A DNA stretch of 49,138 nt, taken from Bacillota bacterium. GTDB lineage: Bacteria > Bacillota > Clostridia > Peptostreptococcales > Anaerovoracaceae. Position 1 is the stretch's first letter. Each line of letters starts with the position of its first letter. The stretch is taken from contig JAUNDC010000021.1 in the NCBI GenBank assembly GCA_030526355.1, positions 1 to 49,138 on the forward strand, in the 5' to 3' direction. Made by a program: the position numbers and the translations under genes. Positions 16,395 through 25,209 of the stretch are shown here, in pieces. The notes below the pieces were generated by a model. The model ran no database searches. It was given only the letters and a program-made list of their open reading frames with translations, and was not told the DNA's origin.

Positions 16395-18260
16395 ATGTTT
16401 AATATTCAGGAAAATCTCAAAAATCTCCCCGATTGTCCGGGGGTATATATGCATAAAGATAGGCTTGGCAACATAATATATGTGGGCAAGGCTGTATCGT
16501 TAAAAAACAGGGTCCGCCAGTACTTTCAGTCAAAAAAGAACATGCCCCCAAAGGTGAGGAGCATGGTGGAGAACATTGCTGAGTTTGAGTACATCACTGC
16601 AGGGAGTGAAATGGAGGCCCTGATTTTAGAATGCAATCTTATCAAGAAGCACCGACCCAAATATAATGTGCTCCTGAGAGACGACAAAACATACCCATAT
16701 ATCAAGATAACCAATGAGGATTATCCAAGAGTTATTAAAACACGGCAGGTTAAAAAGGACGGAGGAAAATACTACGGGCCATACAGTGATGCAGGAGCTG
16801 TCAATAAAATAGTAGATCTCCTCAACAGCAGTTTTGCTCTCAAGAGGTGTACAGCCTCGGAGTTTCCCCATGATTTCAGACCTTGCCTCAATTATCATAT
16901 AAATCAGTGCAGAGGCATATGCAGCGGGGACGTCAGCAGAGAGGAATATCTTGAAGCGATTGATGGAGCCAGAGAATTCCTTAATGGGAAAAACAAGAAG
17001 ATAATAGCGAGGCTGGAAGAAAAGATGCTTGAGGCATCGGAGGCACTTGAATTTGAAAACGCTGCAGTCTGCAGAGACTATATTGAAGCAGCAAAAGCGC
17101 TGACTGCAACCCAGAGGGTTGTAATGCACCAGAGCAAGGATATAGATATCGTTATTCCTGCAAAAGGCAGTGAGGAAACACATATGGTGATTTTCTTTGT
17201 CAGGGAAGGAAAGCTTACCGGCAGAGAGGTCTATGAGCTGGATGCAATGCCGGAAGCTGACAAAAGCGAACTGGTTTCTGCTTTTATCAATCAGCACTAC
17301 AGCAGATTTCCCGGATTTCCCGGCGAGATACTGCTGACAAGTATGCCTGAGGACAAAGAGATTCTGGAGGAGTATCTCTCAGGTCTTGCTGGACATAGAG
17401 TCAAGCTTACAATACCGCAGAAGGGAGAAAAAAAAGCACTGGTTGATCTGGCAACAAGGGATGTGATCGAGATGATCAAAACCATAGATGAAAGAACTGC
17501 GGCATCCAAGGAACGGAGATATAATCTTGGTATGGAAATTTTTGATATTCTCAGAGAAATGGGAGCTGTAGGCGGAAGCTATGATGGCAGGGAATTCAGA
17601 GTGGAGGCTTATGATATATCAAATACAAATGGCGTGGATACAGTCGGTGCGATGGTGGTATTTGAAGGTCTGAAGGCTGTGAAGCAGGACTACAGAAAAT
17701 TCAGGGTGCGCACAATATCTGGTCAGGATGATTATGGAGCGATGCGTGAGGTTCTGTCGAGAAGATTCAACCGAGTATTCCAGGGCGATGAAGGTTTCAG
17801 TGTACTTCCGGATATCATTTTCATGGATGGAGGCAAAGGGCACGTGTCTGCAGCTCTTGAGGTGGTTGAAGCATCAGGCTTTGATATACCTGTTGTCGGA
17901 ATGGCAAAGGACGATAAACACAGGACAAGAGCTCTTATTTACCGTATCACAGGAAGTGAAGGTGAAGAATACAGAGAGATTCCCCTGAAGGGAAAATCGA
18001 TTCTGTTTAAATATATAGGAAATATACAGGAAGAGGTTCACAGGTTTGCCATAGAATATCACAGGAAGCTTAGAAATAAGCGCGTATCGGTATCGGTTCT
18101 GGAAGATATCAATGGCATAGGACCGGCAAGGAGACGGGCACTTCTGGAATATTTCAAAAGTGTTGATAATATCAGAAATGCAAGCCTTGAAGAACTGGAG
18201 GAAGCACCTTCAATGACTGCCGCTGCCGCCTTAAATGTCTGGGAATTTTTTCATAAATAA
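16395..18260 (+). CDS. uvrC: Excinuclease ABC subunit C
   Basis: A full-length (621-residue) UvrC, the nuclease that cuts on both sides of a lesion in nucleotide excision repair with UvrA and UvrB. Domains in order: GIY-YIG nuclease (residues about 13-95, with GVYMHKD and IIYVGKA), cysteine-containing central region (CLNYHINQCRGICSGD), UVR/UvrB-binding helices (about 200-235), the RNase H-like nuclease (EAYDISNTNG, FMDGGKGH) and C-terminal helix-hairpin-helix pair (INGIGPARRRALL). It follows the carboxypeptidase by 15 bp without a clear ribosome site, so it may rely on coupled translation. Confidence 0.96.
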   Translation: MFNIQENLKNLPDCPGVYMHKDRLGNIIYVGKAVSLKNRVRQYFQSKKNMPPKVRSMVENIAEFEYITAGSEMEALILECNLIKKHRPKYNVLLRDDKTYPYIKITNEDYPRVIKTRQVKKDGGKYYGPYSDAGAVNKIVDLLNSSFALKRCTASEFPHDFRPCLNYHINQCRGICSGDVSREEYLEAIDGAREFLNGKNKKIIARLEEKMLEASEALEFENAAVCRDYIEAAKALTATQRVVMHQSKDIDIVIPAKGSEETHMVIFFVREGKLTGREVYELDAMPEADKSELVSAFINQHYSRFPGFPGEILLTSMPEDKEILEEYLSGLAGHRVKLTIPQKGEKKALVDLATRDVIEMIKTIDERTAASKERRYNLGMEIFDILREMGAVGGSYDGREFRVEAYDISNTNGVDTVGAMVVFEGLKAVKQDYRKFRVRTISGQDDYGAMREVLSRRFNRVFQGDEGFSVLPDIIFMDGGKGHVSAALEVVEASGFDIPVVGMAKDDKHRTRALIYRITGSEGEEYREIPLKGKSILFKYIGNIQEEVHRFAIEYHRKLRNKRVSVSVLEDINGIGPARRRALLEYFKSVDNIRNASLEELEEAPSMTAAAALNVWEFFHK

Positions 18261-18264
18261 TATG

Positions 18265-18293
18265 TTGATTAAAAGGAAACATAATGTTATAGT
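18265..18293 (+). promoter_or_regulatory. Promoter of the DUF1292 gene
   Basis: TTGATT (18265-18270), 17 nt, TATAGT (18288-18293), 42 bp before the next start codon. The boxes are close to the vegetative consensus with ideal spacing. Confidence 0.65.
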
Positions 18294-18334
18294 AAACCTA
18301 ATGAAATCAACTAATTTGTATATGGAGGAAAGAA

Positions 18335-18607
18335 ATGTCAAAAGATAAAGAATTATACGGATATGCTGAAGAAGATATCTTAACTCTTGAATTTGATGAC
18401 GGTGAAGAGGAAGAATGCGGTATTCTGGGTGTGTTCGATGCACTGGGCAAAGAATACATAGCCCTGAATCCTCTTGGAACTGAGGATGTATTCATTTACG
18501 GCTATAAGGAATACGAAGAAGATTATGAACTGATAGATATCGAGGATGAAGAAGAGTTCAACAAGGTTGTTGCCGAATTTGAAAAGCTTGCTGCAGAAGA
18601 AATATAA
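18335..18607 (+). CDS. DUF1292 family small acidic protein
   Basis: A 90-residue, strongly acidic protein of the DUF1292 family, widespread in Firmicutes and of unknown function. It shows the family pattern of short beta strands (LTLEFDDGEEEECGILGVF, YIALNPLG, VFIYGYKE) followed by an acidic helix. The ribosome site GGAGGAAAG is strong. It has its own promoter and terminator, so it is a one-gene transcript. In other Firmicutes such genes often sit near ruvX/yrzL-type genes; that is not the case here. Confidence 0.85.
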   Translation: MSKDKELYGYAEEDILTLEFDDGEEEECGILGVFDALGKEYIALNPLGTEDVFIYGYKEYEEDYELIDIEDEEEFNKVVAEFEKLAAEEI

Positions 18608-18647
18608 TGGATTTCAGCAGGCAACAGGAAAATGTTCAGCAGGAAAG

Positions 18648-18692
18648 CCTGTCGCATCTGATGAAATGATGTGGCAGGTTCTTTTGTTTTTT
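18648..18692 (+). terminator. Terminator after the DUF1292 gene
   Basis: CCTGTCGCATC (18648-18658) pairs with GATGTGGCAGG (18668-18678), with two G-T pairs, over a 9-nt loop, followed by the T-rich tract TTCTTTTGTTTTTT. Confidence 0.8.
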
Positions 18693-18736
18693 GAAATAAC
18701 AGGCTGTTTCGGCAGGTTTAAACTATTATGTAAAAT

Positions 18737-18765
18737 TTGACACCTTATACCAGAAGCAGTATAAT
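18737..18765 (+). promoter_or_regulatory. Consensus promoter of the MurE-like/racemase operon
   Basis: TTGACA (18737-18742), exactly 17 nt, TATAAT (18760-18765): a perfect vegetative promoter, 35 bp before the ATP-grasp gene. It suggests strong, housekeeping transcription of the seven genes that follow. Confidence 0.85.
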
Positions 18766-18800
18766 TTAAGAGCGTATAATCAAAAATAAGGAGATAAAAA

Positions 18801-20012
18801 ATGGAGTTTAGAGATCTTGAATTCATACCGGTGATTCTTGGCGGTGATATCAATACCTACAGTGTTGCACGAGCCTTTTATGAGGAATATAAAGTTAAAT
18901 CATATGTATTTGGTAAATTCGTTACAGGCCCAAGCTATCAGAGCAGATTTACAGAATATGAAGGAAAACTTGAGATAGATCAGGATGACTATTTCGTTAA
19001 AAGGATGAACAGATTTGCCGAAGAGCATAAGGACAAGAAGATACTGATGGTAGGCTGCGGAGACAGCTATGTAGCCCTCGCCAGCAGGCACAGAAATGAA
19101 TTCCCCGGCAATGTGATAGTTCCGTATATAGACTTTGAACTGATGGATCAGCTGCAGCACAAGGAATTGTTTTACGGTCTCTGCGAGAAGCATGGGATAG
19201 ATTATCCAAGGACAATAATCCACAGGAAGGAAATGGGCTTTGACTTTCCGTGTGAATTTTCATACCCGGTAATCGTCAAGCCGTCCAACAGCATTGCTTA
19301 CTGGGAGCATCCGTTTGAAACCCAGAACAAGGTGTACAAGCTTGATTCCAGAGAAGAGATGGAAAAGGTACTGCACCAGATATATGATGCAGGCTACGAC
19401 GATGCTGTAATAATTCAGGACATGATTCCCGGCAATGATGAATACATGCGTGTGCTCACATCATATTCGGACAGAAACGGTAAAGTTAAAATGATGTGTC
19501 TTGGTCATGTGCTTTTGGAGGAACATACACCTCACGGTCTGGGAAACCATGCAGTTATAATAACCGAATATGAAAAGGAACTTATGGAACGTGCCAGAAA
19601 TCTGCTGGAGGATCTCAATTACAAGGGCTTTTCAAATTTTGATATCAAATACGATTCACGAGACGGCTCGTATAGATTCTTTGAGATAAATACAAGACAA
19701 GGCAGAAGCAATTACTATGTTACAGGTTCCGGATTTAATGTTGCCAGATATCTGGTTGAGGATTACATTTACGGCAGGGAGCTTGAGTACAGTGATGATT
19801 TCAAAGAAAATCTCTGGCTTACAGTGCCGAAGAAAGTGGCTTTTAAATATGTTAAACAGCCGGAAAATATTGCTGCAATGAAAGCACTTATAAAAAAAGG
19901 AAAAGTGGTGAATCCTGTATTCAAGCGCGGAGATATGAAATTAATGAGACTGCTGAGAATGCTCAAAAATCATTTCAGGCAGTATTCCAATTTTAACAGA
20001 TATTACAGATAG
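18801..20012 (+). CDS. ATP-grasp carboxylate-amine ligase
   Basis: A 403-residue ATP-grasp enzyme of the COG3919 type, which joins a carboxylate to an amine with ATP via an acyl phosphate. The ATP-grasp core is visible: FSYPVIVKPSNS for nucleotide binding, VIIQDMIPGNDEYMRVLTS, and FSNFDIKYDSR followed by FFEINTRQGRSNYY for metal ligands. The best-studied relative is the D-aspartate ligase that adds a cross-bridge residue to peptidoglycan precursors in enterococci. Its place just upstream of a MurE-like ligase supports a cell-wall role, but the substrate is not known. It begins the operon, 35 bp after a consensus promoter. Confidence 0.75.
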   Translation: MEFRDLEFIPVILGGDINTYSVARAFYEEYKVKSYVFGKFVTGPSYQSRFTEYEGKLEIDQDDYFVKRMNRFAEEHKDKKILMVGCGDSYVALASRHRNEFPGNVIVPYIDFELMDQLQHKELFYGLCEKHGIDYPRTIIHRKEMGFDFPCEFSYPVIVKPSNSIAYWEHPFETQNKVYKLDSREEMEKVLHQIYDAGYDDAVIIQDMIPGNDEYMRVLTSYSDRNGKVKMMCLGHVLLEEHTPHGLGNHAVIITEYEKELMERARNLLEDLNYKGFSNFDIKYDSRDGSYRFFEINTRQGRSNYYVTGSGFNVARYLVEDYIYGRELEYSDDFKENLWLTVPKKVAFKYVKQPENIAAMKALIKKGKVVNPVFKRGDMKLMRLLRMLKNHFRQYSNFNRYYR

Positions 20013-20060
20013 GACAGGCATTGCTGCTTTTGCAGGGAAAGGTAAAGGAGAGAGATAATA

Positions 20061-21590
20061 ATGGCTGAAAAGAAAACATATACATTGGGAAAATATGAAG
20101 AATTGCTGGAGAAAAATGGATTGCTGACTGAATGCAGTCTCAGGAATTTGGACGCAATTGATGTTGAAGCGCTCACATACAATTCGAAGGAAGCAGACAA
20201 GGGTACATTGTTTGTATGCAAAGGCGCAGCATTCAAAAAGGAATATCTTGCTGAGGCTGTAGAAAGAGGAGCAATCTGCTATATAAGTGAGACAAAATAC
20301 GATGTCGATGCACCTTATATGATCGTAAATGATATAAGAAAAGCAATGCCTCTGCTGGCAAACATGTTTTATTGTGAACCATGGCAGGACCTAAAGCTTG
20401 TAGGCATAGGTGGGACAAAAGGAAAATCCACATCGGCATATTACATGAAAGCTATAGTTGATGATTATCTGGCTGCGCAGAACAAAAAGGAAAGCGCTGT
20501 AATTTCCGGAATAGATATATATGATGGTAAAGAACTGGTGGAATCGCATATAACAACACCGGAGGCAATGGAGTTGCAGCATTATCTCAGAAATGCTCTT
20601 GACTGCGGGATAGAATATGCACAGATGGAGGTGTCATCACAGGCACTTAAATACCACAGAGTAGATGGTATGAAATTTGATGTTGCCATATTTCTCAATA
20701 TTTCGGAAGATCATATCAGTCCTATCGAGCATGAAGATTTTGAGGACTATCTGAATTCAAAGCTACTTATGTTTGAAAAGGCAGATACAGCAGTGGTTAA
20801 TCTGGATATTGATCACAGAGACAGAGTGCTGGAGGCTGCAAAAGCAGCAGGAAAGGTGGTTACCTTCAGCCTTGAGGATGAAAGCGCGGATTATTACGGG
20901 CATGACATAAGAAAAGAAGGCAATGAAATGAAATTTATGGTGAGATGCAGTGAATTTGAAGAAGAATTCGTGCTCACAATGCCTGGACTTTTTAACATAG
21001 AAAATGCCATGAGCGTTATTATTGCAGCGGTAAACCTCGGGATACCGAGACAGTACATACACTCGGGGCTTTACAGAGCCAGGTCGAAGGGAAGAATGCA
21101 GATGTATTCATCCAGAGATCAGAAGATAATAGCAATCGTTGATTATGCACATAATAAGCTGAGCTTTGAAAAGCTGTTCTCGTCGATGAAGCAGGAATAT
21201 CCTGATTATGAAATAGTAGCTGTTTTTGGATGCCCGGGAAAGAAAGCGCTTCTCAGAAGACGAGATCTGGGTACCGTTGCCGGTCAGTATGCAAGTAAGG
21301 TTTATCTGACCGCCGAGGATCCCGGTGCTGAACCTGTTGAGCAGATATCTAGAGATATAGCTCAGTATGTGGAAGCTCAGAACTGCAGCTATGAAATGAT
21401 AGAGGATAGAGGAGAAGCAATAAAGGCGGCAATTGAGCCTGTAGAGAAGAAGACGCTCCTTCTTATTACAGGCAAGGGAGAGGAAACACGGCAGAAATAC
21501 GGGAACAGATATATTGACTGTACATCTGATGTAGAATATGTCAAACGATATCTTGCTGCTTATGACAGCAAAACGGCTAAGAATGCCTAG
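20061..21590 (+). CDS. murE: MurE-like UDP-MurNAc-dipeptide:amino acid ligase
   Basis: A 509-residue Mur ligase that adds the third residue of the peptidoglycan stem in the cytoplasm. Features: P-loop GGTKGKST (about residues 116-123, with Lys where most MurE have Asn, as in streptococcal lysine-adding enzymes), TTPEAMELQ, EVSSQAL, NISEDHISPIEH, the carbamylated-lysine region (NSKLLMF) and the C-terminal ligase domain. Where meso-DAP enzymes have DNPR, this protein has AEDPG (about 418-422), lacking the DAP-reading Arg. That points to lysine or ornithine as substrate; the racemase at the end of the operon favours considering ornithine. Confidence 0.8.
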   Translation: MAEKKTYTLGKYEELLEKNGLLTECSLRNLDAIDVEALTYNSKEADKGTLFVCKGAAFKKEYLAEAVERGAICYISETKYDVDAPYMIVNDIRKAMPLLANMFYCEPWQDLKLVGIGGTKGKSTSAYYMKAIVDDYLAAQNKKESAVISGIDIYDGKELVESHITTPEAMELQHYLRNALDCGIEYAQMEVSSQALKYHRVDGMKFDVAIFLNISEDHISPIEHEDFEDYLNSKLLMFEKADTAVVNLDIDHRDRVLEAAKAAGKVVTFSLEDESADYYGHDIRKEGNEMKFMVRCSEFEEEFVLTMPGLFNIENAMSVIIAAVNLGIPRQYIHSGLYRARSKGRMQMYSSRDQKIIAIVDYAHNKLSFEKLFSSMKQEYPDYEIVAVFGCPGKKALLRRRDLGTVAGQYASKVYLTAEDPGAEPVEQISRDIAQYVEAQNCSYEMIEDRGEAIKAAIEPVEKKTLLLITGKGEETRQKYGNRYIDCTSDVEYVKRYLAAYDSKTAKNA

Positions 21591-21627
21591 GAAGTAACCA
21601 GTATATGATTATCTGCGGAGGTTGATG

Positions 21628-23016
21628 ATGGATAGATATGATGTGATTATAGTCGGTGCGGGAGCCAGCGGAGTGTTCATGTCCTATGAGATGGCAAGAC
21701 TGGACACAGGAGCACGTATTCTTATGATAGATAAAGGGGCACCTCTTGAGAAACGGCTTTGTCCTATCAAAAAGGGGGCAAAAACATGTCTGAAATGTGA
21801 ACCGTGCCATATTATGAACGGTTATGGCGGCGCAGGAACATTGTCAGACGGAAAATATAATATAACCACACATTTCGGAGGTGACCTCCACAATTATGTA
21901 GGCACCGATACAGCTCTTGAACTGATGGAGTATGTGGATGAGGTGTTATGCAGTATGGGAGGTGCAGATGCCAAACTTTACTCAACGGCAAGCTCCGAGC
22001 TTAAGACCATTGCTTTGAGAAACAACCTGCATCTGCTGGAGGCCAAGGTGAGACATCTGGGAACAGACCGGAATGTCAGGATTCTGAATAAGATGTTTGA
22101 ATACAGCAACAGCAAAATCGAAACACGCTTTTATACGATTATAGATGATGTCATTATTGAGGATGATGGCTCGTTTACCGTGGTGACCGATAAAGGAGAA
22201 CGGTTTAACTGTGCAGATCTGGTTCTGGCTACTGGGCGTTCGGGATCAAAATGGATATCCAGTGTATGCGATAAATTCGGGATAAGGCAGAAGAAAAATC
22301 GCGTGGATATAGGCGTCAGAGTTGAGCTTCCGGCCGAGATATTCAGACACATCACTGATGATGTATATGAAAGCAAGATAGTTTACAAAACCGACAAATA
22401 CAATGATATGGTAAGGACCTTCTGCATGAATCCATACGGGGAGGTTGTTGCAGAGAATACCAACGGCATAGTTACCGTTAATGGGCACAGCTATGCAGAT
22501 CCTGATCTGAGAACGGAAAATACGAACTTCGCTCTGCTTGTATCCAATAAATTCACTGAACCCTTTGAGGACAGCAATGAATATGGAGAATCAATAGCAA
22601 GGCTTTCCAACATGCTTGGTGGAGGCGTTCTGCTGCAGAGATTCGGAGATCTCGTTAAAGGCAGAAGAAGCAGCGCCAGAAGAATGGAAAAATGCTTTAC
22701 AAGACCTACTCTTCAGGCAACTCCGGGAGACCTGAGTCTGGTCATACCGAAGCGTCAGCTTGATAATATAATAGAGATGATATATGCACTTGATAAAATA
22801 GCACCGGGAACAGCCAATGAGGATACATTGCTTTATGGTGTGGAAGTCAAGTTTTATAATTCAAAAGTTGAAGTTGATGAGAATCTGCAGACAAAGATAC
22901 CGGGACTATATGCGCTCGGAGATGGCTCGGGTGTAACCCATTCGTTATCTCAGGCATCGGCGAGCGGCGTTTATGTTGCAAGGCTATTGGCAGACAAGTA
23001 TGGTAGAAAGGAATGA
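21628..23016 (+). CDS. FAD-dependent dehydrogenase, COG2509 type
   Basis: A 462-residue flavoprotein with an N-terminal FAD-binding fold (DVIIVGAGASGVFMSYEMA), an early cysteine cluster (LCPIKKG..CLKCEPC) that could bind a metal or take part in redox chemistry, NGYGGAGTLSDGKYN, and the C-terminal YALGDGSGVTHSLSQASASG that closes the flavin site. It matches the uncharacterised COG2509 family. ATG 21628 is chosen because it lies 6 nt after GGAGG; a TTG and an ATG just upstream are alternatives. Its reaction and its link to cell-wall synthesis are unknown. Confidence 0.8.
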   Translation: MDRYDVIIVGAGASGVFMSYEMARLDTGARILMIDKGAPLEKRLCPIKKGAKTCLKCEPCHIMNGYGGAGTLSDGKYNITTHFGGDLHNYVGTDTALELMEYVDEVLCSMGGADAKLYSTASSELKTIALRNNLHLLEAKVRHLGTDRNVRILNKMFEYSNSKIETRFYTIIDDVIIEDDGSFTVVTDKGERFNCADLVLATGRSGSKWISSVCDKFGIRQKKNRVDIGVRVELPAEIFRHITDDVYESKIVYKTDKYNDMVRTFCMNPYGEVVAENTNGIVTVNGHSYADPDLRTENTNFALLVSNKFTEPFEDSNEYGESIARLSNMLGGGVLLQRFGDLVKGRRSSARRMEKCFTRPTLQATPGDLSLVIPKRQLDNIIEMIYALDKIAPGTANEDTLLYGVEVKFYNSKVEVDENLQTKIPGLYALGDGSGVTHSLSQASASGVYVARLLADKYGRKE

Positions 23017-23023
23017 TGAAAAA

Positions 23024-23440
23024 ATGTCAGAAGCAGCGAAGAAAGCAGTAGAAAATCACAAAAAAGGATACAATTGTGCTCAGGCGGTAGCATGTGCGTT
23101 TTGTGACCGTCTGGGAAAAGATGAGAAAGAAGTATTTGAAATAATGGAAGCATTTGGCTTCGGTATGGGAACCATGGGGACCTGTGGCGCTGTATCGGCA
23201 ATGGCGGCAGTAATCGGCATGGTGGAATCCGATGGATGCCTTGATGCACCTGCCACCAAGAAAGTATGCTACAAAAAAATGAAAGAGCTTACAGGTAAAT
23301 TCATGGAAATGAATAAATCTATAATATGCAGAGAAATCAAAGGTGTGGACACAGGGAAGGTGCTCAGAAGCTGTGACGGCTGCGTTGAAGATGCTGCCAG
23401 ATTAGTTGATGAATATCTCGCAGAACGCAAGGAGGACTGA
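23024..23440 (+). CDS. C_GCAxxG_C_C family redox protein
   Basis: A 138-residue protein of the small cysteine-rich C_GCAxxG_C_C family. The conserved cysteines are in GYNCAQAVACAFC, GTCGAVSAMAAVIG, KKVCYKKM, SIICREIKG and SCDGCVEDAA. The pattern resembles redox or metal-binding proteins; the function of the family is unsettled. The frame is open from 22973, overlapping the FAD gene, but ATG 23024 lies 11 nt after AGAAAGGA and starts at the family N-terminus. Its adjacency to the FAD dehydrogenase suggests they may work as a redox pair. Confidence 0.82.
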   Translation: MSEAAKKAVENHKKGYNCAQAVACAFCDRLGKDEKEVFEIMEAFGFGMGTMGTCGAVSAMAAVIGMVESDGCLDAPATKKVCYKKMKELTGKFMEMNKSIICREIKGVDTGKVLRSCDGCVEDAARLVDEYLAERKED

Positions 23441-23443
23441 TTT

Positions 23444-25180
23444 TTGAACAGCAAAAAATACAAAGACGTATTATATAAAATGCGTTATATAAACGATTTG
23501 AGAGATCTGATAATTTCAAGTGCCGAGATGTACGGAGAAAAGCCGGCATTTCTGGAAAAGGATGTACCTGGAGGAGAATACAAGCCAATTTCATATGTTC
23601 AGCTTAGAGAAGACATAGACGCACTTGGCACCAGGTTGACAGATATGGGGCTGAAAGGTAAAAAAGTGGCTGTGATAGGGGAAAACAGCTATAAATGGGT
23701 AGTAACATACCTGGCAGTTGCAAATGGTACAGGCGTTATTGTGCCCCTTGACAAGGAACTGACAGCGATTGAGATTGGAAACCTTATCAGGAGAGCAGAG
23801 CCTGAGGCTATAGTGTATTCGGGGAAAATGGAGAAAAAGGTGCTTGAGGCACTGGAAGATATCGAAAATGGTCCGTCAATCAGAATCAACATGAAGCCTG
23901 GAGAACAGAAAGAAGGCGTAATGGACTGGGATACGGTCAAGGCAGAGGGGAAGGCGCTGCTGCTGGGAGGAGACAGAGCTTTCATAGATGCTATTATTGA
24001 CAGAGAGGCTATGTGCGCTTTGCTGTTCACATCAGGAACCACAGGAATGGCAAAAGGCGTAATGCTTTCTCACAAAAATATCTCAGCTAATGTATATAAT
24101 ATGTCCAAGTATGTAAAGATAAGAAACGGCGGGGGTCTTTCGGTGCTGCCTATGCATCATACTTATGAGCTTACATGCCATGTGTTTACAGGGCTTTATC
24201 AGGGAATGTACATAGCAATATGCGAAGGTCTGAGATATATTCAGCAGAATCTCAAGGAGTCAAAGGCTTCGGTAATGCTGGGAGTACCTGTTGTATTTGA
24301 AACGATGCACAAAAAAGTATGGAAGCAGGCAGAGGCATCGGGTCAGGCCGGCAAAATGCGAGCTATGATGAATATGGCCAGAAAGACAAGGCTCTTTAAC
24401 AATCAGGAGGTTATGCGTAAGATTTTTGCCAAGGTACATACAAGTCTGGGTAATAACGTATCACTGTTTATTGCAGGAGGAGCAGCGATAAACCCTGATG
24501 TAATAAGAGACTATGAAGCACTTGGTATCCCGATGATACAGGGCTATGGCATGACAGAAAACGCACCGATTATTGCAGTGAACAGAGACTATTACAGCAA
24601 GGCTGATTCAGTAGGGCAGCCTATGCCGGGTACCGAGGTAAGGATAATCGATGAGGACGAGGATGGAGTTGGAGAAATAATATGCAGAGGCCCTTCTGTA
24701 ATGCTGGGATACTACAATGATCCGGAAGCGACGGCGGAGGTGCTTAAGGACGGATGGCTTTATACGGGAGATTACGGCAGGCTTGATGATGAAGGCTTTC
24801 TTTACATATGCGGCAGAAAAAAGAATGTGATTGTAACAAAGAACGGTAAAAATATATTCCCGGAGGAAATAGAAGCTCTTCTTATGGATAGTCCGTATAT
24901 TGAAGAGGTTCTTGTATATGGCACAATTGATAAAAGAAACGATGATACTGTAGTAAAAGCGGAGATATTCCCAGACTTTGCAGCTGTTGAAGAAAAGTTC
25001 GGGAGCACTACCGGGGAAGGGCTACAGGATATAATTAAGACCGCCATTGAAGAGGTCAATGATAAGATGCCGACATATAAGCGGGTGAAGCGGTTCAAGC
25101 TCAGAGATGAGGAGTTTGAGAAAACAACAACGAGGAAGATTAAACGAACCGGCGGAGCTATAAGAGAGGAAGAAGAATAA
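23444..25180 (+). CDS. AMP-forming acyl-CoA synthetase family, copy 1
   Basis: A 578-residue adenylate-forming enzyme similar to long-chain acyl-CoA synthetases, which activate a carboxylate as acyl-AMP and pass it to CoA. Motifs: P-loop TSGTTGMAKGVMLSH (about residue 196), the acid-pocket segment SVLPMHHTYE, QGYGMTENAP, TGDYGRLDDEG, and GRKKNVIVTKNGKN with a C-terminal lysine-rich end. The start is TTG, 3 bp after the previous stop, with AAGGAGG in the right place. It is a clear paralogue of the next gene. Confidence 0.88.
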   Translation: MNSKKYKDVLYKMRYINDLRDLIISSAEMYGEKPAFLEKDVPGGEYKPISYVQLREDIDALGTRLTDMGLKGKKVAVIGENSYKWVVTYLAVANGTGVIVPLDKELTAIEIGNLIRRAEPEAIVYSGKMEKKVLEALEDIENGPSIRINMKPGEQKEGVMDWDTVKAEGKALLLGGDRAFIDAIIDREAMCALLFTSGTTGMAKGVMLSHKNISANVYNMSKYVKIRNGGGLSVLPMHHTYELTCHVFTGLYQGMYIAICEGLRYIQQNLKESKASVMLGVPVVFETMHKKVWKQAEASGQAGKMRAMMNMARKTRLFNNQEVMRKIFAKVHTSLGNNVSLFIAGGAAINPDVIRDYEALGIPMIQGYGMTENAPIIAVNRDYYSKADSVGQPMPGTEVRIIDEDEDGVGEIICRGPSVMLGYYNDPEATAEVLKDGWLYTGDYGRLDDEGFLYICGRKKNVIVTKNGKNIFPEEIEALLMDSPYIEEVLVYGTIDKRNDDTVVKAEIFPDFAAVEEKFGSTTGEGLQDIIKTAIEEVNDKMPTYKRVKRFKLRDEEFEKTTTRKIKRTGGAIREEEE

Positions 25181-25209
25181 CCTGTTTATTAAATAGAGGA
25201 GGTCCGTGC

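Noticed and set aside
15393..16454. Minus-strand open frame of 353 codons
   Set aside because: It is antisense to the carboxypeptidase, which has complete catalytic motifs; composition is that of a shadow frame.
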